34,777 nucleotides of DNA, from the NCBI GenBank assembly GCA_003194495.1, contig PQXE01000033.1, positions 1 to 34,777 of the forward strand. The letters are read 5' to 3'. The position numbers and the translations under genes are program-made. Below are positions 24,086 to 32,684 of this stretch, piece after piece. Position 1 is the first letter of the stretch. Every line of letters begins with the position of its first letter. The notes beneath the pieces are model-generated. The model saw nothing but the letters and a program-made list of their open reading frames with translations, was not told where the DNA came from and made no database searches. This DNA is from Deltaproteobacteria bacterium. GTDB taxonomy: Bacteria > Desulfobacterota > Dissulfuribacteria > Dissulfuribacterales > UBA3076.

Positions 24086-24875
24086 CTGCCATTTCCTCCA
24101 GATTGCGAGCATAAAACTCGATCCGGTAGATTTTTCCCGCTGCCTCGTAATTGAGCAACCGGTTTTGATGAGCATTCAGGAAAAGCCTCTCCACGGCCGG
24201 GGAATCAATCAAAAAAAGCCGCCAATCAGGATGCGAGGCCAGGCGTTCTCCTGACCTTCCCAGATTTTGCATGACAAAGCAAAGATAGGCAAAGGATTCT
24301 ACCGGCAGATAGACTGGAGCAATTTTTTTTCTAAGCGTCCCTTCAAGAATTCCAAAATCCCGCAAGGCAGCCAGGAGACCTCGGGCGACTCTAATTGTTA
24401 CGGATTGCGACCACGATTGCCGGCATCCAGAGAGTTTGCTCGCTATCCAGACTGTAGTTTCATCCACCCTGACAGATAGATCCATGCTATTACTTTTGGT
24501 TAGGATCTCGTCCACGACAAAATCATAAAGCAATGGCTCACCACGCGCCGTAAGCCAGTAGTAAATGGGCCTTAAGATATCTATCGACATGTCGCGGTCT
24601 TCCAGTGAGCGTAGAATCTTCCAAGCCTCCGGCGGATCACCCCTGAGAAAACGTGGAACAAATGCCTCCTTGTAAACATCAATAGCCCGAGATCTGGTTT
24701 TTTTACCGAGGATATTCTCCTGGATAATCCGGTCACGTTGGCTATTCCAAGTCCCTTCATCTGACCAGTTTCGTATGAGAACACGCATGTCCTCAAGCAA
24801 AGCCCCTCCCTTTTGCAGGCGAGAGGTATAACGCTTCTTTTTGCTACGGAATTTCCCGGTCACCGTCATGGGCAT
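24060..24875 (-). CDS. brxA: BREX protein BrxA (DUF1819)
   Basis: 271 aa, a DUF1819/BrxA protein and the usual first gene of type 1 BREX. The N-terminal basic segment (GKFRSKKKRYTSRLQKGGAL) and the helical core (DVYKEAFVPRFLRGDPPEAW, then DILRPIYYWLTARGEPLLYDF) are typical. BrxA homologues adopt a DNA-binding fold related to NusB-like helical bundles. It has no close upstream gene on its strand except a VapC module 170 bp away, so the operon promoter should lie in 24876-25046, though no clear -35/-10 was identified. Confidence 0.92.
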   Translation of the reverse strand: MPMTVTGKFRSKKKRYTSRLQKGGALLEDMRVLIRNWSDEGTWNSQRDRIIQENILGKKTRSRAIDVYKEAFVPRFLRGDPPEAWKILRSLEDRDMSIDILRPIYYWLTARGEPLLYDFVVDEILTKSNSMDLSVRVDETTVWIASKLSGCRQSWSQSVTIRVARGLLAALRDFGILEGTLRKKIAPVYLPVESFAYLCFVMQNLGRSGERLASHPDWRLFLIDSPAVERLFLNAHQNRLLNYEAAGKIYRIEFYARNLEEMADVIAGKRV

Positions 24876-24996
24876 AATTTACACTCCCTTAATCCAGGAA
24901 ACCACCATCGTCATAATACATTCATGCTCAGGATGATCCGTGGAAGGAAATGGGATCTGCCATGGAGAGCTGAAATTTTCCCTCGCTTCCGGAAGT

Positions 24997-25032
24997 CATA
25001 GAGCAGGCCATCGTGCCTGCCTTGTGCGTTGG
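24997..25032. repeat. hairpin copy B after the third VapC gene
   Basis: Begins TAGAGCAGGCCATCGTG and folds through GCAGGC/GCCTGC, then CTTGTGCGTTGGCG. It is aligned with copy A at 19777-19812, where two base pairs of the stem change in a compensatory way. It lies 15 bp past the stop of vapC at 25047. Confidence 0.6.
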
Positions 25033-25046
25033 CGCGGCAGCCGAAC

Positions 25047-25457
25047 CTACAAATGCCAATCTTCAAAACCCTGTTCAGCAAAATGCTTGTCAAATCCAAA
25101 GACCTTTTCAACCTTGTAATGCCTCATCGCTACAAAACTGACGCAATCAACAAAGCTCAGTTTCCTCCGCCCAAAACCGAGCCAGAGTTCATAGGCCAGA
25201 TTATGCATTGATCCGTCAATCCACAGAACTTCCGCAAGGCTTAGCACATCCCTGTACCAAAGGTTGGCAGCCTCAAAGCCCAATCGGCTCTGCAACAGAG
25301 CCAATGTTTCTACAATGACATAGTTGCTGGTCCGGAGATAGAAGTCTTTTTCCAAAAAGGATTTCCATAAATCGGCGGCCTTTTCAAAATTATTATCAGA
25401 ATGGTCCATCAAGGCATAGAAAGCCGAGGTATCTACAAATACCGTTTCACTTTCCAT
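25047..25457 (-). CDS. vapC: VapC-type PIN-domain toxin upstream of BREX
   Basis: 136 aa. PIN residues D9 (VFVDTSAFYAL), E50 (NYVIVETLALL), D104 (LSFVDCVSFVAM) and D123 (GFDKHF) are all present. The overall layout is of the FDTSAF/FVDC subtype of VapC-like proteins. It overlaps the RHH antitoxin gene by 11 nt. Target RNA is unknown. Confidence 0.9.
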   Translation of the reverse strand: MESETVFVDTSAFYALMDHSDNNFEKAADLWKSFLEKDFYLRTSNYVIVETLALLQSRLGFEAANLWYRDVLSLAEVLWIDGSMHNLAYELWLGFGRRKLSFVDCVSFVAMRHYKVEKVFGFDKHFAEQGFEDWHL

Positions 25458-25710
25458 GATGGCCCCCTTTGCTGAAAGCCTCTGCTAAATAGTCGTCATG
25501 CCGCTCGGAAACGTCAGAAGCACCTGACGAAAATCGGCCAACAGCAGCAAGAGCCCTTTTCTTTTTCTCTTCAGGAAAGCGTTCTTCGCGGGCACGGAAA
25601 AGGGTGATTCCTTCACGAATCAGTTGAGAAACAGATACGCCTCTGGCCCCGGCCTCGGCCCTCAGCCATTCAATCTGGTCCTCTTCCATTTGAATCTGTG
25701 TCCGTATCAT
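25447..25710 (-). CDS. ribbon-helix-helix antitoxin of the VapC pair
   Basis: 87 aa. MIRTQIQMEEDQIEWLRAEA followed by SVSQLIREGITLFR is a ribbon-helix-helix DNA-binding domain, and the acidic and basic C-terminal tail (DDYLAEAFSKGGHHGK) is the likely toxin-binding part. The 11-nt overlap with vapC and an inverted repeat 15 bp upstream support an autoregulated pair. Confidence 0.85.
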   Translation of the reverse strand: MIRTQIQMEEDQIEWLRAEAGARGVSVSQLIREGITLFRAREERFPEEKKKRALAAVGRFSSGASDVSERHDDYLAEAFSKGGHHGK

Positions 25711-25724
25711 GACAATAATACCTC

Positions 25725-25758
25725 CATGATGGTATAGTGTAGCATAATATACATCATG
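25725..25758. promoter_or_regulatory. candidate operator of the RHH/VapC pair
   Basis: CATGATGGTATA (25725-25736) faces TATACATCATG (25748-25758), an inverted repeat with one extra base, immediately upstream of the antitoxin start. AT-rich bases in the middle (TAGCATAATATA) could also hold the -10 region. Confidence 0.5.
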
Positions 25759-25817
25759 TTATCTTTATTGCCCGGATGTTGTCAAGGAATAAAGGAACTT
25801 GTCCTTCGGCACAATGG

Positions 25818-25850
25818 CCGACCTCACTCGAGTATGACTTTTGCGCCTGT
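25818..25850 (-). pseudogene. brxC-like 3' end remnant
   Basis: On the minus strand TGAKVILE and a stop (TGA at 25824-25826) mirror SGAKVILE and the stop of brxC. The sequence after the stop (GGTCGGCCATTGTGC) also matches that after brxC (GGTTGGCCATCGCGC). It lies 113 bp upstream of the vapBC start, just as brxC lies 103 bp upstream of the BREX-embedded pair. This is short evidence; a common ancestral 3' end is the simplest reading. Confidence 0.45.
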
Positions 25851-25861
25851 CATAATACATT

Positions 25862-25970
25862 TAGGGCGTCGGGCCTTTTTTCTTCTATGATTTCCGTAAT
25901 GGTCTGGAGGTTCAAAGGCTCAATATAGGTAACGTCTGCCATGCCGGGGTCGGTTTTAATTACTGATAAT
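25862..25970 (-). pseudogene. carbamoyl-phosphate synthase large subunit (carB) fragment
   Basis: About 33 codons on the minus strand read KTDPGMADVTYIEPL followed by NLQTITEIIEEKRPDAL. This matches the conserved N-terminal ATP-grasp segment of CarB (SNPATIMTDPEMADxTYIEP, then IIxKERPDALLP). No other part of carB is nearby, and the frame ends after NVL. It is a deletion scar fused to the brxC-like end. Confidence 0.6.
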
Positions 25971-26106
25971 AACCCTCCTATATTGAAAATGTCCACGAGC
26001 TAAAGTAAGAATATAAGAAACTGGAAAACGATTGCCCGGTAATCTCTGCTGCAGGCATTAAGCTTTCCGGCCATAAATTATATCACAATCAGAAGGAGGG
26101 GGAGGC

Positions 26107-27222
26107 ATGTGTCGACTTAGCGCCATTGCATCCAGTTCATATTTTTCTCCCATGGAAAATATCCTGGCGCTGGAGACCATGAAAGAAGGCCATGACGGCT
26201 CCGGTCTGGGTCTGGTCTTAAAGGATCTGGGGGGACCATTTGAAGACCTCAAGAGTTATCCTGTTCTTTCCGGCACCTGTACAAAAAAAGGCCTTGAAAT
26301 GCTGGATGACTACATGCAGGAAGCAGGCTTTCGTGTCAAGTACAACTGGGAACCAAAGGTCAAGCGAGTTGCAGGCATGGAGATAGAGCCCCGTGACCAC
26401 TATTTTGCCAAGGCCTATCATTATCCCGCGCCCTATGAGCCAAAGGCCCAGGCTGAGTGGGAACGGCTTCTGCTTAGGACCAGGCTGGACCTGAGACGAA
26501 TGGGAGAAAAAGATCACTCTCTCTTTGTATTCTCTTTTTACCCTGATTGCCTCACATTGAAGGAAGTGGGAGATCCATTGCAGCTAGCAGAATTTTTTGG
26601 CCTGGATAATTTGTCCCTGCAGGCCAAGGTGATCCTGGCCCAAGGCCGGCAAAACACAAACTACACTATCTACCTCTATGCCTGTCATCCCTTTTTTATA
26701 CAGGGTTACTGTACCATGACTAATGGCGAAAATACTGCATTTGTACCTATCCTGGAGTACTTGACCAGCCGGGGATTCTCCGGTTACACAGGATATAACA
26801 GCGACAGTGAGGTATTTGCTCACATCCTGCATTTCATCCATAGGCAACTCAAATACCCCCTGACCTATTATAAAGATATCATCACCCCATTAAAGGACGA
26901 AGAGATCCGTGAACGACCAGACGGCAAAGCCGTCAGCCTGCTGAAAAAGAGTCTTCGACCCCTGTGCATAGACGGTCCTAACATGGTCATCGGTTTTATA
27001 CCCGACGGAACAATCTTCATGGTACAGGACTCCAAAAAGCTCAGGCCCGGGGTTGTTGGCGGGGCTGAGGGAAAATACGCTCTTATGAGCGAGATGTGCG
27101 GTCTGGACAGGGCAATCCCCCAACGTGATCGCTCTACTGACATTTTTCCTTCGAAATATGACGTGGCAATGGTGACACCCAATGCCAGGGAGGTCCATGT
27201 ATGGAACCAGCTTCACGGCTAG
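26107..27222 (+). CDS. glutamate synthase, class II glutamine amidotransferase subunit
   Basis: 371 aa beginning MCRLSAIAS, so Cys2 becomes the N-terminal nucleophile after Met removal, as in GltB-type and GlxB amidotransferases. KEGHDGSGLGLVLKDLGG and the NGEN segment (MTNGENTAFVP) fit the class II glutaminase fold. It releases ammonia from glutamine for the FMN-dependent synthase encoded next. In most bacteria this domain is fused to a 1500-aa GltB; the split arrangement here is the archaeal/Desulfobacterota type. It has a strong AGGAGGGGGAGG site and overlaps the next gene by 22 nt. Confidence 0.92.
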   Translation: MCRLSAIASSSYFSPMENILALETMKEGHDGSGLGLVLKDLGGPFEDLKSYPVLSGTCTKKGLEMLDDYMQEAGFRVKYNWEPKVKRVAGMEIEPRDHYFAKAYHYPAPYEPKAQAEWERLLLRTRLDLRRMGEKDHSLFVFSFYPDCLTLKEVGDPLQLAEFFGLDNLSLQAKVILAQGRQNTNYTIYLYACHPFFIQGYCTMTNGENTAFVPILEYLTSRGFSGYTGYNSDSEVFAHILHFIHRQLKYPLTYYKDIITPLKDEEIRERPDGKAVSLLKKSLRPLCIDGPNMVIGFIPDGTIFMVQDSKKLRPGVVGGAEGKYALMSEMCGLDRAIPQRDRSTDIFPSKYDVAMVTPNAREVHVWNQLHG

Positions 27223-28856
27223 ACCACAATGGACAACCGGCGCTGCAAGAATTTCCCTATGTCATTCAATGGAGGGAGAACCGTTGTACCCGCTGTGGCC
27301 GTTGTACCGCAGTGTGTCCGCAACAGGCTATAGAGCCTGCTGTTTTTGTCCAGCGACTCGTGCATTCTGAATCCGGCACCCCGATGCCCAGCACTGTACG
27401 AAAGGTGTCCCATGGAATCCGCCAGGTTAATGACATTGATCGCTACTGTACCGGTTGCGGAATGTGCAGCCTGGTATGTCCGAATATGGCAATTGTCCCG
27501 CATTACAATCCACATCATAAGTTTCTGTTTCACAAGAACCTTGGAGGAACGCCGTATAAGCGCGGTGGAAGGCGCAATGATCCCAGCCCTGGTACGCTGG
27601 ACAAGCTCAAATTTACCCGCATCTCAATGTTGACTGACCCAGCCCTTGATGCAGGCAGGCACGAGTTCCACATCAGGACCCTGTTAGGTCGCATCCCGCC
27701 CCCTGAAAAATTACCTATCAAGTTGACTGACAACCGATTGATTGTGGAAGACGACCACTTTATACCTCCTGTAAGGGAGATATTCCCCATCCGAATTGGA
27801 AGCATGTCCATAGGCGCCATTTCTCCGCCCATGTGGGAAGGCCTGGCCATGGCCATCACCTATCTCAATGAGGTGGAAGGAATTCCGGTGGTTATGTGCT
27901 CCGGGGAAGGTGGTATGCCGCCCAGGCTCCTGCGTTCTCGCTTTCTCAAATACTTTGTACCTCAGATCGCATCCGGCTATTTCGGATGGGATGAAATCAT
28001 CCACGCCCTGCCGGATATGATCGAGGACCCGTGTGCCATTGAGATCAAGTACGGGCAGGGTGCAAAGCCGGGGGACGGCGGCCTGTTGATGTCCTACAAG
28101 GTACTGAAACTCATTGCCGGGATACGCGGTGTGCCGATGCACATCGACCTAGCCTCTCCCCCCACACACCAGACCAAATACTCCATCGAGGAGGCTGTGG
28201 CCAAAATGATCCAGTCCATGTCCATGGCCTGGGGTTTCCGTGTCCCTGTCTATCCCAAGATCTCCGGCACCAAGACCGCCCAGGCGGTCCTGAATAACCT
28301 GGCCAGAAACCCTTATGCCGCTGCCCTGTGCATTGACGGTGAGGACGGCGGGACCGGGGCGGCCTATAACGTCTCTATGGACAAAATGGGGCATCCCATC
28401 GCTTCCAATATCCGGGACTGCTATCTGGATCTGGTCAAACAGGGAAAACAGAACGAACTTCCTCTCATCGCTGCCGGCGGAATGGGTAAGACAGGGAACC
28501 TTGCAGCAAATGCCGCTGCCATGATCATGCTGGGGGCCAGCGCTGTGGATATAGGGAAATATATCATGCAGACAGCAGCCGGATGCCTGGGAGATGAATA
28601 CAACCGGTGTAACCTATGCAACACCGGCAAATGCCCCAGGGGCATAACCACGCAAAATCCCAAGCTTTACCGCCGGCTGGACCCTGATAAAGTGGCTGAG
28701 CGAGTAGTGGAGGTCTTCAAGAGCGCTGAGATAGAACTGAAAAAGATCTTTGCCCCTATGGGCCGGAGTACGCAGTTGCCAATCGGTATGTCGGACGGCC
28801 TCAGTGTTGGAGACAAGGCCATAGCTGAGAGGTTGGAGATTGATTATGCCTGCTGA
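27201..28856 (+). CDS. gltB: glutamate synthase, FMN-binding central subunit with ferredoxin domain
   Basis: 551 aa. An N-terminal 2[4Fe-4S] ferredoxin domain has cysteines at 29, 32, 35, 39 (CTRCGRCTAVC) and 83, 86, 89, 93 (CTGCGMCSLVC). The FMN-binding TIM barrel follows, with SMSIGAISPPMWEGLA, GEGGMPPRLL, the GQGAKPGDGG loop, SPPTHQTKYSIE and DGEDGGTGAA, all hallmarks of glutamate synthase. The 3Fe-4S ligands are in CNLCNTGKCPRG near the C-terminus. It converts 2-oxoglutarate and glutamine-derived ammonia to glutamate. The ferredoxin domain suggests electron input from reduced ferredoxin or the FAD subunit. The start lies inside the amidotransferase gene. Confidence 0.95.
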   Translation: MEPASRLDHNGQPALQEFPYVIQWRENRCTRCGRCTAVCPQQAIEPAVFVQRLVHSESGTPMPSTVRKVSHGIRQVNDIDRYCTGCGMCSLVCPNMAIVPHYNPHHKFLFHKNLGGTPYKRGGRRNDPSPGTLDKLKFTRISMLTDPALDAGRHEFHIRTLLGRIPPPEKLPIKLTDNRLIVEDDHFIPPVREIFPIRIGSMSIGAISPPMWEGLAMAITYLNEVEGIPVVMCSGEGGMPPRLLRSRFLKYFVPQIASGYFGWDEIIHALPDMIEDPCAIEIKYGQGAKPGDGGLLMSYKVLKLIAGIRGVPMHIDLASPPTHQTKYSIEEAVAKMIQSMSMAWGFRVPVYPKISGTKTAQAVLNNLARNPYAAALCIDGEDGGTGAAYNVSMDKMGHPIASNIRDCYLDLVKQGKQNELPLIAAGGMGKTGNLAANAAAMIMLGASAVDIGKYIMQTAAGCLGDEYNRCNLCNTGKCPRGITTQNPKLYRRLDPDKVAERVVEVFKSAEIELKKIFAPMGRSTQLPIGMSDGLSVGDKAIAERLEIDYAC

Positions 28857-31188
28857 GCAAAAAGCAATACTGACAATTAACAGCAATCCCAGCGGCCGGC
28901 GTGTCTCCTCCAAGGCCCTGGAAGAGCAGATACAGCAGGCTGTCACTGATGGGGTCCGGCAACTGGTTATCCTGGCCCAGGGACAACACGGTATTGGCGG
29001 CCGGATCTGGCCCAGGAATGAGATGGTCTCCATAACTGTTCGCGGGCCGGTGGGCCAGCGTCTGGGCAGCATGGGCATGTCCGGGACGGAGATTGTGGTT
29101 GAAGGCAGTGGCTCGGACGATGTGGGCTGGCTCAACTGCGGTGCCAAAATCACAGTGCTGGGAGATGTGACCAACGGGACCCACAATGCCGGTGCCCAAG
29201 GGATTCTGTATGTGCAGGGCGGCGGCGGTGCCCGTTGTGATACAATGACTAAACGGAATCCCCGCTTTGAACCGCTCCAGTCCTGGTATTTCAGGGATGT
29301 AGGGGATTCCTTTGCCGAGTTCAAGGCCGGAGGCATTGCAGTGGTCTGCGGCGTTAATCCCCGAAACCCTGAGAACGTCCTGGGCTACCGGCCATGCGTG
29401 GGCATGGTGGGTGGCACCATCTACTTCCGGGGTCCCATTGAGGAATACAGCGCCAAGGATGTCAGGCTGGTGGATCTGACACCCAAAGACTGGGAGTGGC
29501 TTACTGAAAACATAAAGCCATATCTGGAGGCAATAGACCGTACTGATTACCACGATCTTTTGACCCAGGACCCATTGCATTGGAAAAAATTAATCGCCCA
29601 TACCCCTGCAGAGCGCATGGCGCGACTGGGGCTGAAGGAGCCCCTTAGTAAATTTCGCACCCAGGTCTGGGAAAAAGATGTGGGCCGGGGAGGTATCTTT
29701 GGGGAATATCTGGAGCACCCACAGACGATCCTTCCCTATATCATCACCGGCGCAGACCGACGTCTCAAACCGGTCTGGAACAACGAGAAATATCTGCCAC
29801 CCTGCGTGGCCGCATGTCCTTCGGGGATCCCCTCAAATAAACGCGCGGCCCTTATCAGGGAAGGTCGTCTGAAAGAGGCCCTTGCACTCGTCCTTAACTA
29901 CAGCCCGTTTCCTGCAACAGTCTGCGGTCAGGTCTGCCCTAATCTCTGCATGCAGGCCTGCACACGCGCACAATTTGACAGGCCCCTTGATATTGCCGCT
30001 ATGGGCCGCCTGAGCATGGATGTTCCCGCGCCCGAACCTGCTTCTCCGACCGGGCGCAAAGTGGGGATCATAGGCGGCGGGCCTGGAGGCATGTCAGCGG
30101 CCTGGCAACTGGCCCTTAAGGGGCATGAAGTAGATCTATACGAGGCGGCGGATCGTCTCGGGGGCAAAATGGAACTCTGTATCCCCAGAGAGCGTCTGCC
30201 CCGTGAGGTGCTGGAAAAAGAGATATCCCGCTTCAATGAGATCGGAATCCATGTGCATCCCGGACAGCGGATTGACCTTGAGGCATTTCGGAAGATCTAC
30301 GAGGAACATGAACTCGTCATCATTGCCTGCGGTGCGCACCAGCCCCGCATTATCCCATTTCCCGGAAACGAGGATGTCATTGCGGGTATTGAATTCTTAA
30401 AGGCTGTTAACCAAGGGAAAAGGCCGGATCTCACGGACCAGAATGTGGTCATCATCGGTGCTGGAAATGTAGGTATGGATATCGCCTGTGAGGCATACGG
30501 ATGCGGAGCAGCCTCGGTTACGGCAGTGGACATCCAGCCCCCTGCCGGCTTTGGTAAGGAACAGGAGGTGGCAGAGGCAAAGGGGACCCGGATCATCTAT
30601 CCCAAAATAACAGAGCGCTACGACAAGGCAAAGCGGACGATCTATTTCAAGGACGGCACATCCATGGAGGCCGATACGGCCATCATCTCCATTGGAGAGG
30701 TCCCCATTCTGGATTTCCTCCCTCGAGAGATCCATACCGAGCGAGGCTTCATCCTGGTGAACGAGCTGGGTCAGACCTCGGATGTAAAGGTCTTTGCCGT
30801 TGGTGATGTCACGCGGCCCGGGCTTATCACTCATGCCATTGGTGCAGGACGCCGGGCAGCAGAGACAATCCATGCCATAATGATGCACACGGACTATGAG
30901 CCTGAAAAACGGCCCGCTATTCCCTATGACCGGATTAATCTAGTTTATTATGAGGTCTCCCGCGGCGAGGAATTTGTCCCGGAACAAGAGGCCGACCGCT
31001 GTGCTTCCTGCGGGGCCTGCAGGGATTGCCACATGTGCAAAAATACATGTTATCAGGGGGCAATCAAGAGGACAGAGGGGCCAAAGGGAGAATTTGAATA
31101 TACGGTTATCGAAGATAAGTGCATAGGATGCGGCTTCTGCGCAGCCGTTTGCCCCTGTGGGGTGTGGGAGATGGAGGAAAATATTTGA
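28846..31188 (+). CDS. gltD: fused GXGXG-domain and FAD/NAD(P) oxidoreductase subunit of glutamate synthase
   Basis: 780 aa from the ATG overlapping the previous gene by 11 nt; a TTG two codons earlier is less likely. Residues about 1-245 are the GltB C-terminal GXGXG right-handed beta-helix (GQHGIGGRIWPRNE, GDVTNGTHNAGAQG). A cysteine-rich linker follows (CVAACPSGIPSNKR, CGQVCPNLCMQACTR), then the FAD fold (GIIGGGPGGMSAAW near 405), the NAD(P) fold (VVIIGAGNVGMD near 535) and a C-terminal ferredoxin part (CASCGACRDCHMC near 719, CIGCGFCAAVCPCG). Fusing GXGXG to GltD completes a three-polypeptide glutamate synthase. The short bacterial GltD lacks the C-terminal clusters. Confidence 0.93.
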   Translation: MPAEQKAILTINSNPSGRRVSSKALEEQIQQAVTDGVRQLVILAQGQHGIGGRIWPRNEMVSITVRGPVGQRLGSMGMSGTEIVVEGSGSDDVGWLNCGAKITVLGDVTNGTHNAGAQGILYVQGGGGARCDTMTKRNPRFEPLQSWYFRDVGDSFAEFKAGGIAVVCGVNPRNPENVLGYRPCVGMVGGTIYFRGPIEEYSAKDVRLVDLTPKDWEWLTENIKPYLEAIDRTDYHDLLTQDPLHWKKLIAHTPAERMARLGLKEPLSKFRTQVWEKDVGRGGIFGEYLEHPQTILPYIITGADRRLKPVWNNEKYLPPCVAACPSGIPSNKRAALIREGRLKEALALVLNYSPFPATVCGQVCPNLCMQACTRAQFDRPLDIAAMGRLSMDVPAPEPASPTGRKVGIIGGGPGGMSAAWQLALKGHEVDLYEAADRLGGKMELCIPRERLPREVLEKEISRFNEIGIHVHPGQRIDLEAFRKIYEEHELVIIACGAHQPRIIPFPGNEDVIAGIEFLKAVNQGKRPDLTDQNVVIIGAGNVGMDIACEAYGCGAASVTAVDIQPPAGFGKEQEVAEAKGTRIIYPKITERYDKAKRTIYFKDGTSMEADTAIISIGEVPILDFLPREIHTERGFILVNELGQTSDVKVFAVGDVTRPGLITHAIGAGRRAAETIHAIMMHTDYEPEKRPAIPYDRINLVYYEVSRGEEFVPEQEADRCASCGACRDCHMCKNTCYQGAIKRTEGPKGEFEYTVIEDKCIGCGFCAAVCPCGVWEMEENI

Positions 31189-31823
31189 TTGCAATCATTG
31201 ATTACAGAGCTGGAAATCTGAAGAGTGTAGAATGTGCCCTTAAGAAGTTGGGATTTTCCTGTTGCATAACTCATAATAATAAAGAAATACTCGGCTCTGA
31301 AAGGATCATCTTCCCCGGAGTGGGGGCAGCCGGGCAGGCAATTGCTGACCTGAGACATCTTGGTCTGGATAAAGTCTTAAAGCAGGCCCTTGAGACCGGC
31401 AAACCTATCCTGGGAATATGTCTGGGTGCGCAGATCATACTGGATAAAAGCGAAGAGAACAGTGCGCAGTGTTTAGGACTGATCAGCGGAGATGTTAAGC
31501 TGTTTCCCTCTCCTCTTTTTTCCGAGGAAAATGAGCGCCTTAAAATACCACATATGGGATGGAACAGCGTTCATTTAATCAAGCGGCATCCGGTGTTGGA
31601 AGGGATTAAGCCTGCTGATGAATTCTATTTTGTCCATTCCTATTATCCAATGCCTGCTTCAGATAAATACATCATCGGGACTACTGATTACGGAATAGAG
31701 TTTCCGTCAATTATTGGCTATAAGAATCTGATCGCCATGCAGTTTCATCCTGAAAAGAGCGGGACCCCCGGCCTGAAAATCCTAAAGAACTTCTGCACAT
31801 GGAACGGTCATTATGCTGAGTAA
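31185..31823 (+). CDS. hisH: imidazole glycerol phosphate synthase, glutaminase subunit HisH
   Basis: 212 aa from a TTG start overlapping the gltD stop (TTGA), with GGAGG 7 nt upstream; this gives the normal N-terminus [16 protein letters not shown]. The catalytic triad is C79 (GICLGAQ), H188 and E190 (MQFHPEKSG). Also visible are FPGVGAAG and HMGWNSV. It supplies ammonia to HisF to form IGP and AICAR in histidine synthesis. It is in line with the glutamate synthase genes rather than other his genes. Confidence 0.93.
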   Translation: MIAIIDYRAGNLKSVECALKKLGFSCCITHNNKEILGSERIIFPGVGAAGQAIADLRHLGLDKVLKQALETGKPILGICLGAQIILDKSEENSAQCLGLISGDVKLFPSPLFSEENERLKIPHMGWNSVHLIKRHPVLEGIKPADEFYFVHSYYPMPASDKYIIGTTDYGIEFPSIIGYKNLIAMQFHPEKSGTPGLKILKNFCTWNGHYAE

Positions 31824-32592
31824 AAGGATCATACCCTGTCTTGATGTGAGAGACGGGAAGACAACAAAAGGTATCAAGTTTAAAGAGAATGTGGATATCG
31901 GCGACCCTGTGGAAATGGCCAGGTTCTATTATGAAGAGGGTGCGGATGAGATTGTTTTTTATGATATAACCGCTTCCAGTGAGCGGCGGGATATTATGAT
32001 AGATGTTGTTCGCCGTGTGGCTGAGGAGATTTTCATACCCTTTTCTGTGGGCGGTGGACTCAGGACCATTGAGGATATGCGCGCCGTGCTCCTGGCCGGG
32101 GCGGAAAAGGTGAGTGTAAACACAGCAGCAGTAAAGGACCCTGAGATCATTTCCGAGGGGGCAGGGGCCTTTGGGAGCCAATGCATTGTGCTTGGCATGG
32201 ACGTTAAAAATGTCGAGCCTTCTGAAAAAACTCCATCGGGTTATGAGATTGTCGTCCACGGCGGCAGGACGTATACAGGCATTGACGCCCTTGCCTGGGC
32301 AAAGAAGGCAGAGAACCTAGGGGCAGGTGAGATATGCCTGAATTCCATTGATGCGGACGGCACAAAGCAGGGTTATGAAATCGCGTTGACCTCGCTTATT
32401 TCCGGAAATGTGAACATTCCGGTAATTGCCTCTGGTGGCGCTGGAAACATAAATCATATGCATGATGTGCTGAAGTATGCCAAGGCAGATGCCGCACTCA
32501 TAGCATCTATTGTCCACTATGGGACCTATACCATCAAACAAATCAAGGATGAACTGCATTCCCGCGGCATAAAGGTCCGTAACACCTGGTAA
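31813..32592 (+). CDS. hisF: imidazole glycerol phosphate synthase, cyclase subunit HisF
   Basis: 259 aa TIM barrel of normal HisF length. Catalytic Asp11 ([11 protein letters not shown]) and Asp130 (LGMDVK) are present, with phosphate-binding loops SVGGGLRT and ASGGAGN. The gene overlaps hisH by 11 nt, so both subunits are coupled. Downstream, after a short gap, genes run on the opposite strand, so the operon ends here. Confidence 0.95.
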   Translation: MLSKRIIPCLDVRDGKTTKGIKFKENVDIGDPVEMARFYYEEGADEIVFYDITASSERRDIMIDVVRRVAEEIFIPFSVGGGLRTIEDMRAVLLAGAEKVSVNTAAVKDPEIISEGAGAFGSQCIVLGMDVKNVEPSEKTPSGYEIVVHGGRTYTGIDALAWAKKAENLGAGEICLNSIDADGTKQGYEIALTSLISGNVNIPVIASGGAGNINHMHDVLKYAKADAALIASIVHYGTYTIKQIKDELHSRGIKVRNTW

Positions 32593-32684
32593 CTAGCTGT
32601 TTTTTCACTGCGTCCTCTGTGTTCTTGAACAAGCGTAGCAAGTGGGCGGTGAATAAATGAAAGCCTTATTTGCCGGTTCCAATG

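Noticed and set aside
24910..24990. Short minus-strand coding tail (ending HECIMTMVVSWIKGV) upstream of brxA
   Set aside because: Open for about 35 codons but with no start codon and no recognised family; it may be a remnant, too short to call.
32600..32660. Repetitive-looking TGCGTCCTCTGTGTTCT stretch after hisF
   Set aside because: It looks like a simple dispersed motif; no second copy was found in the window and no structure supports a feature.
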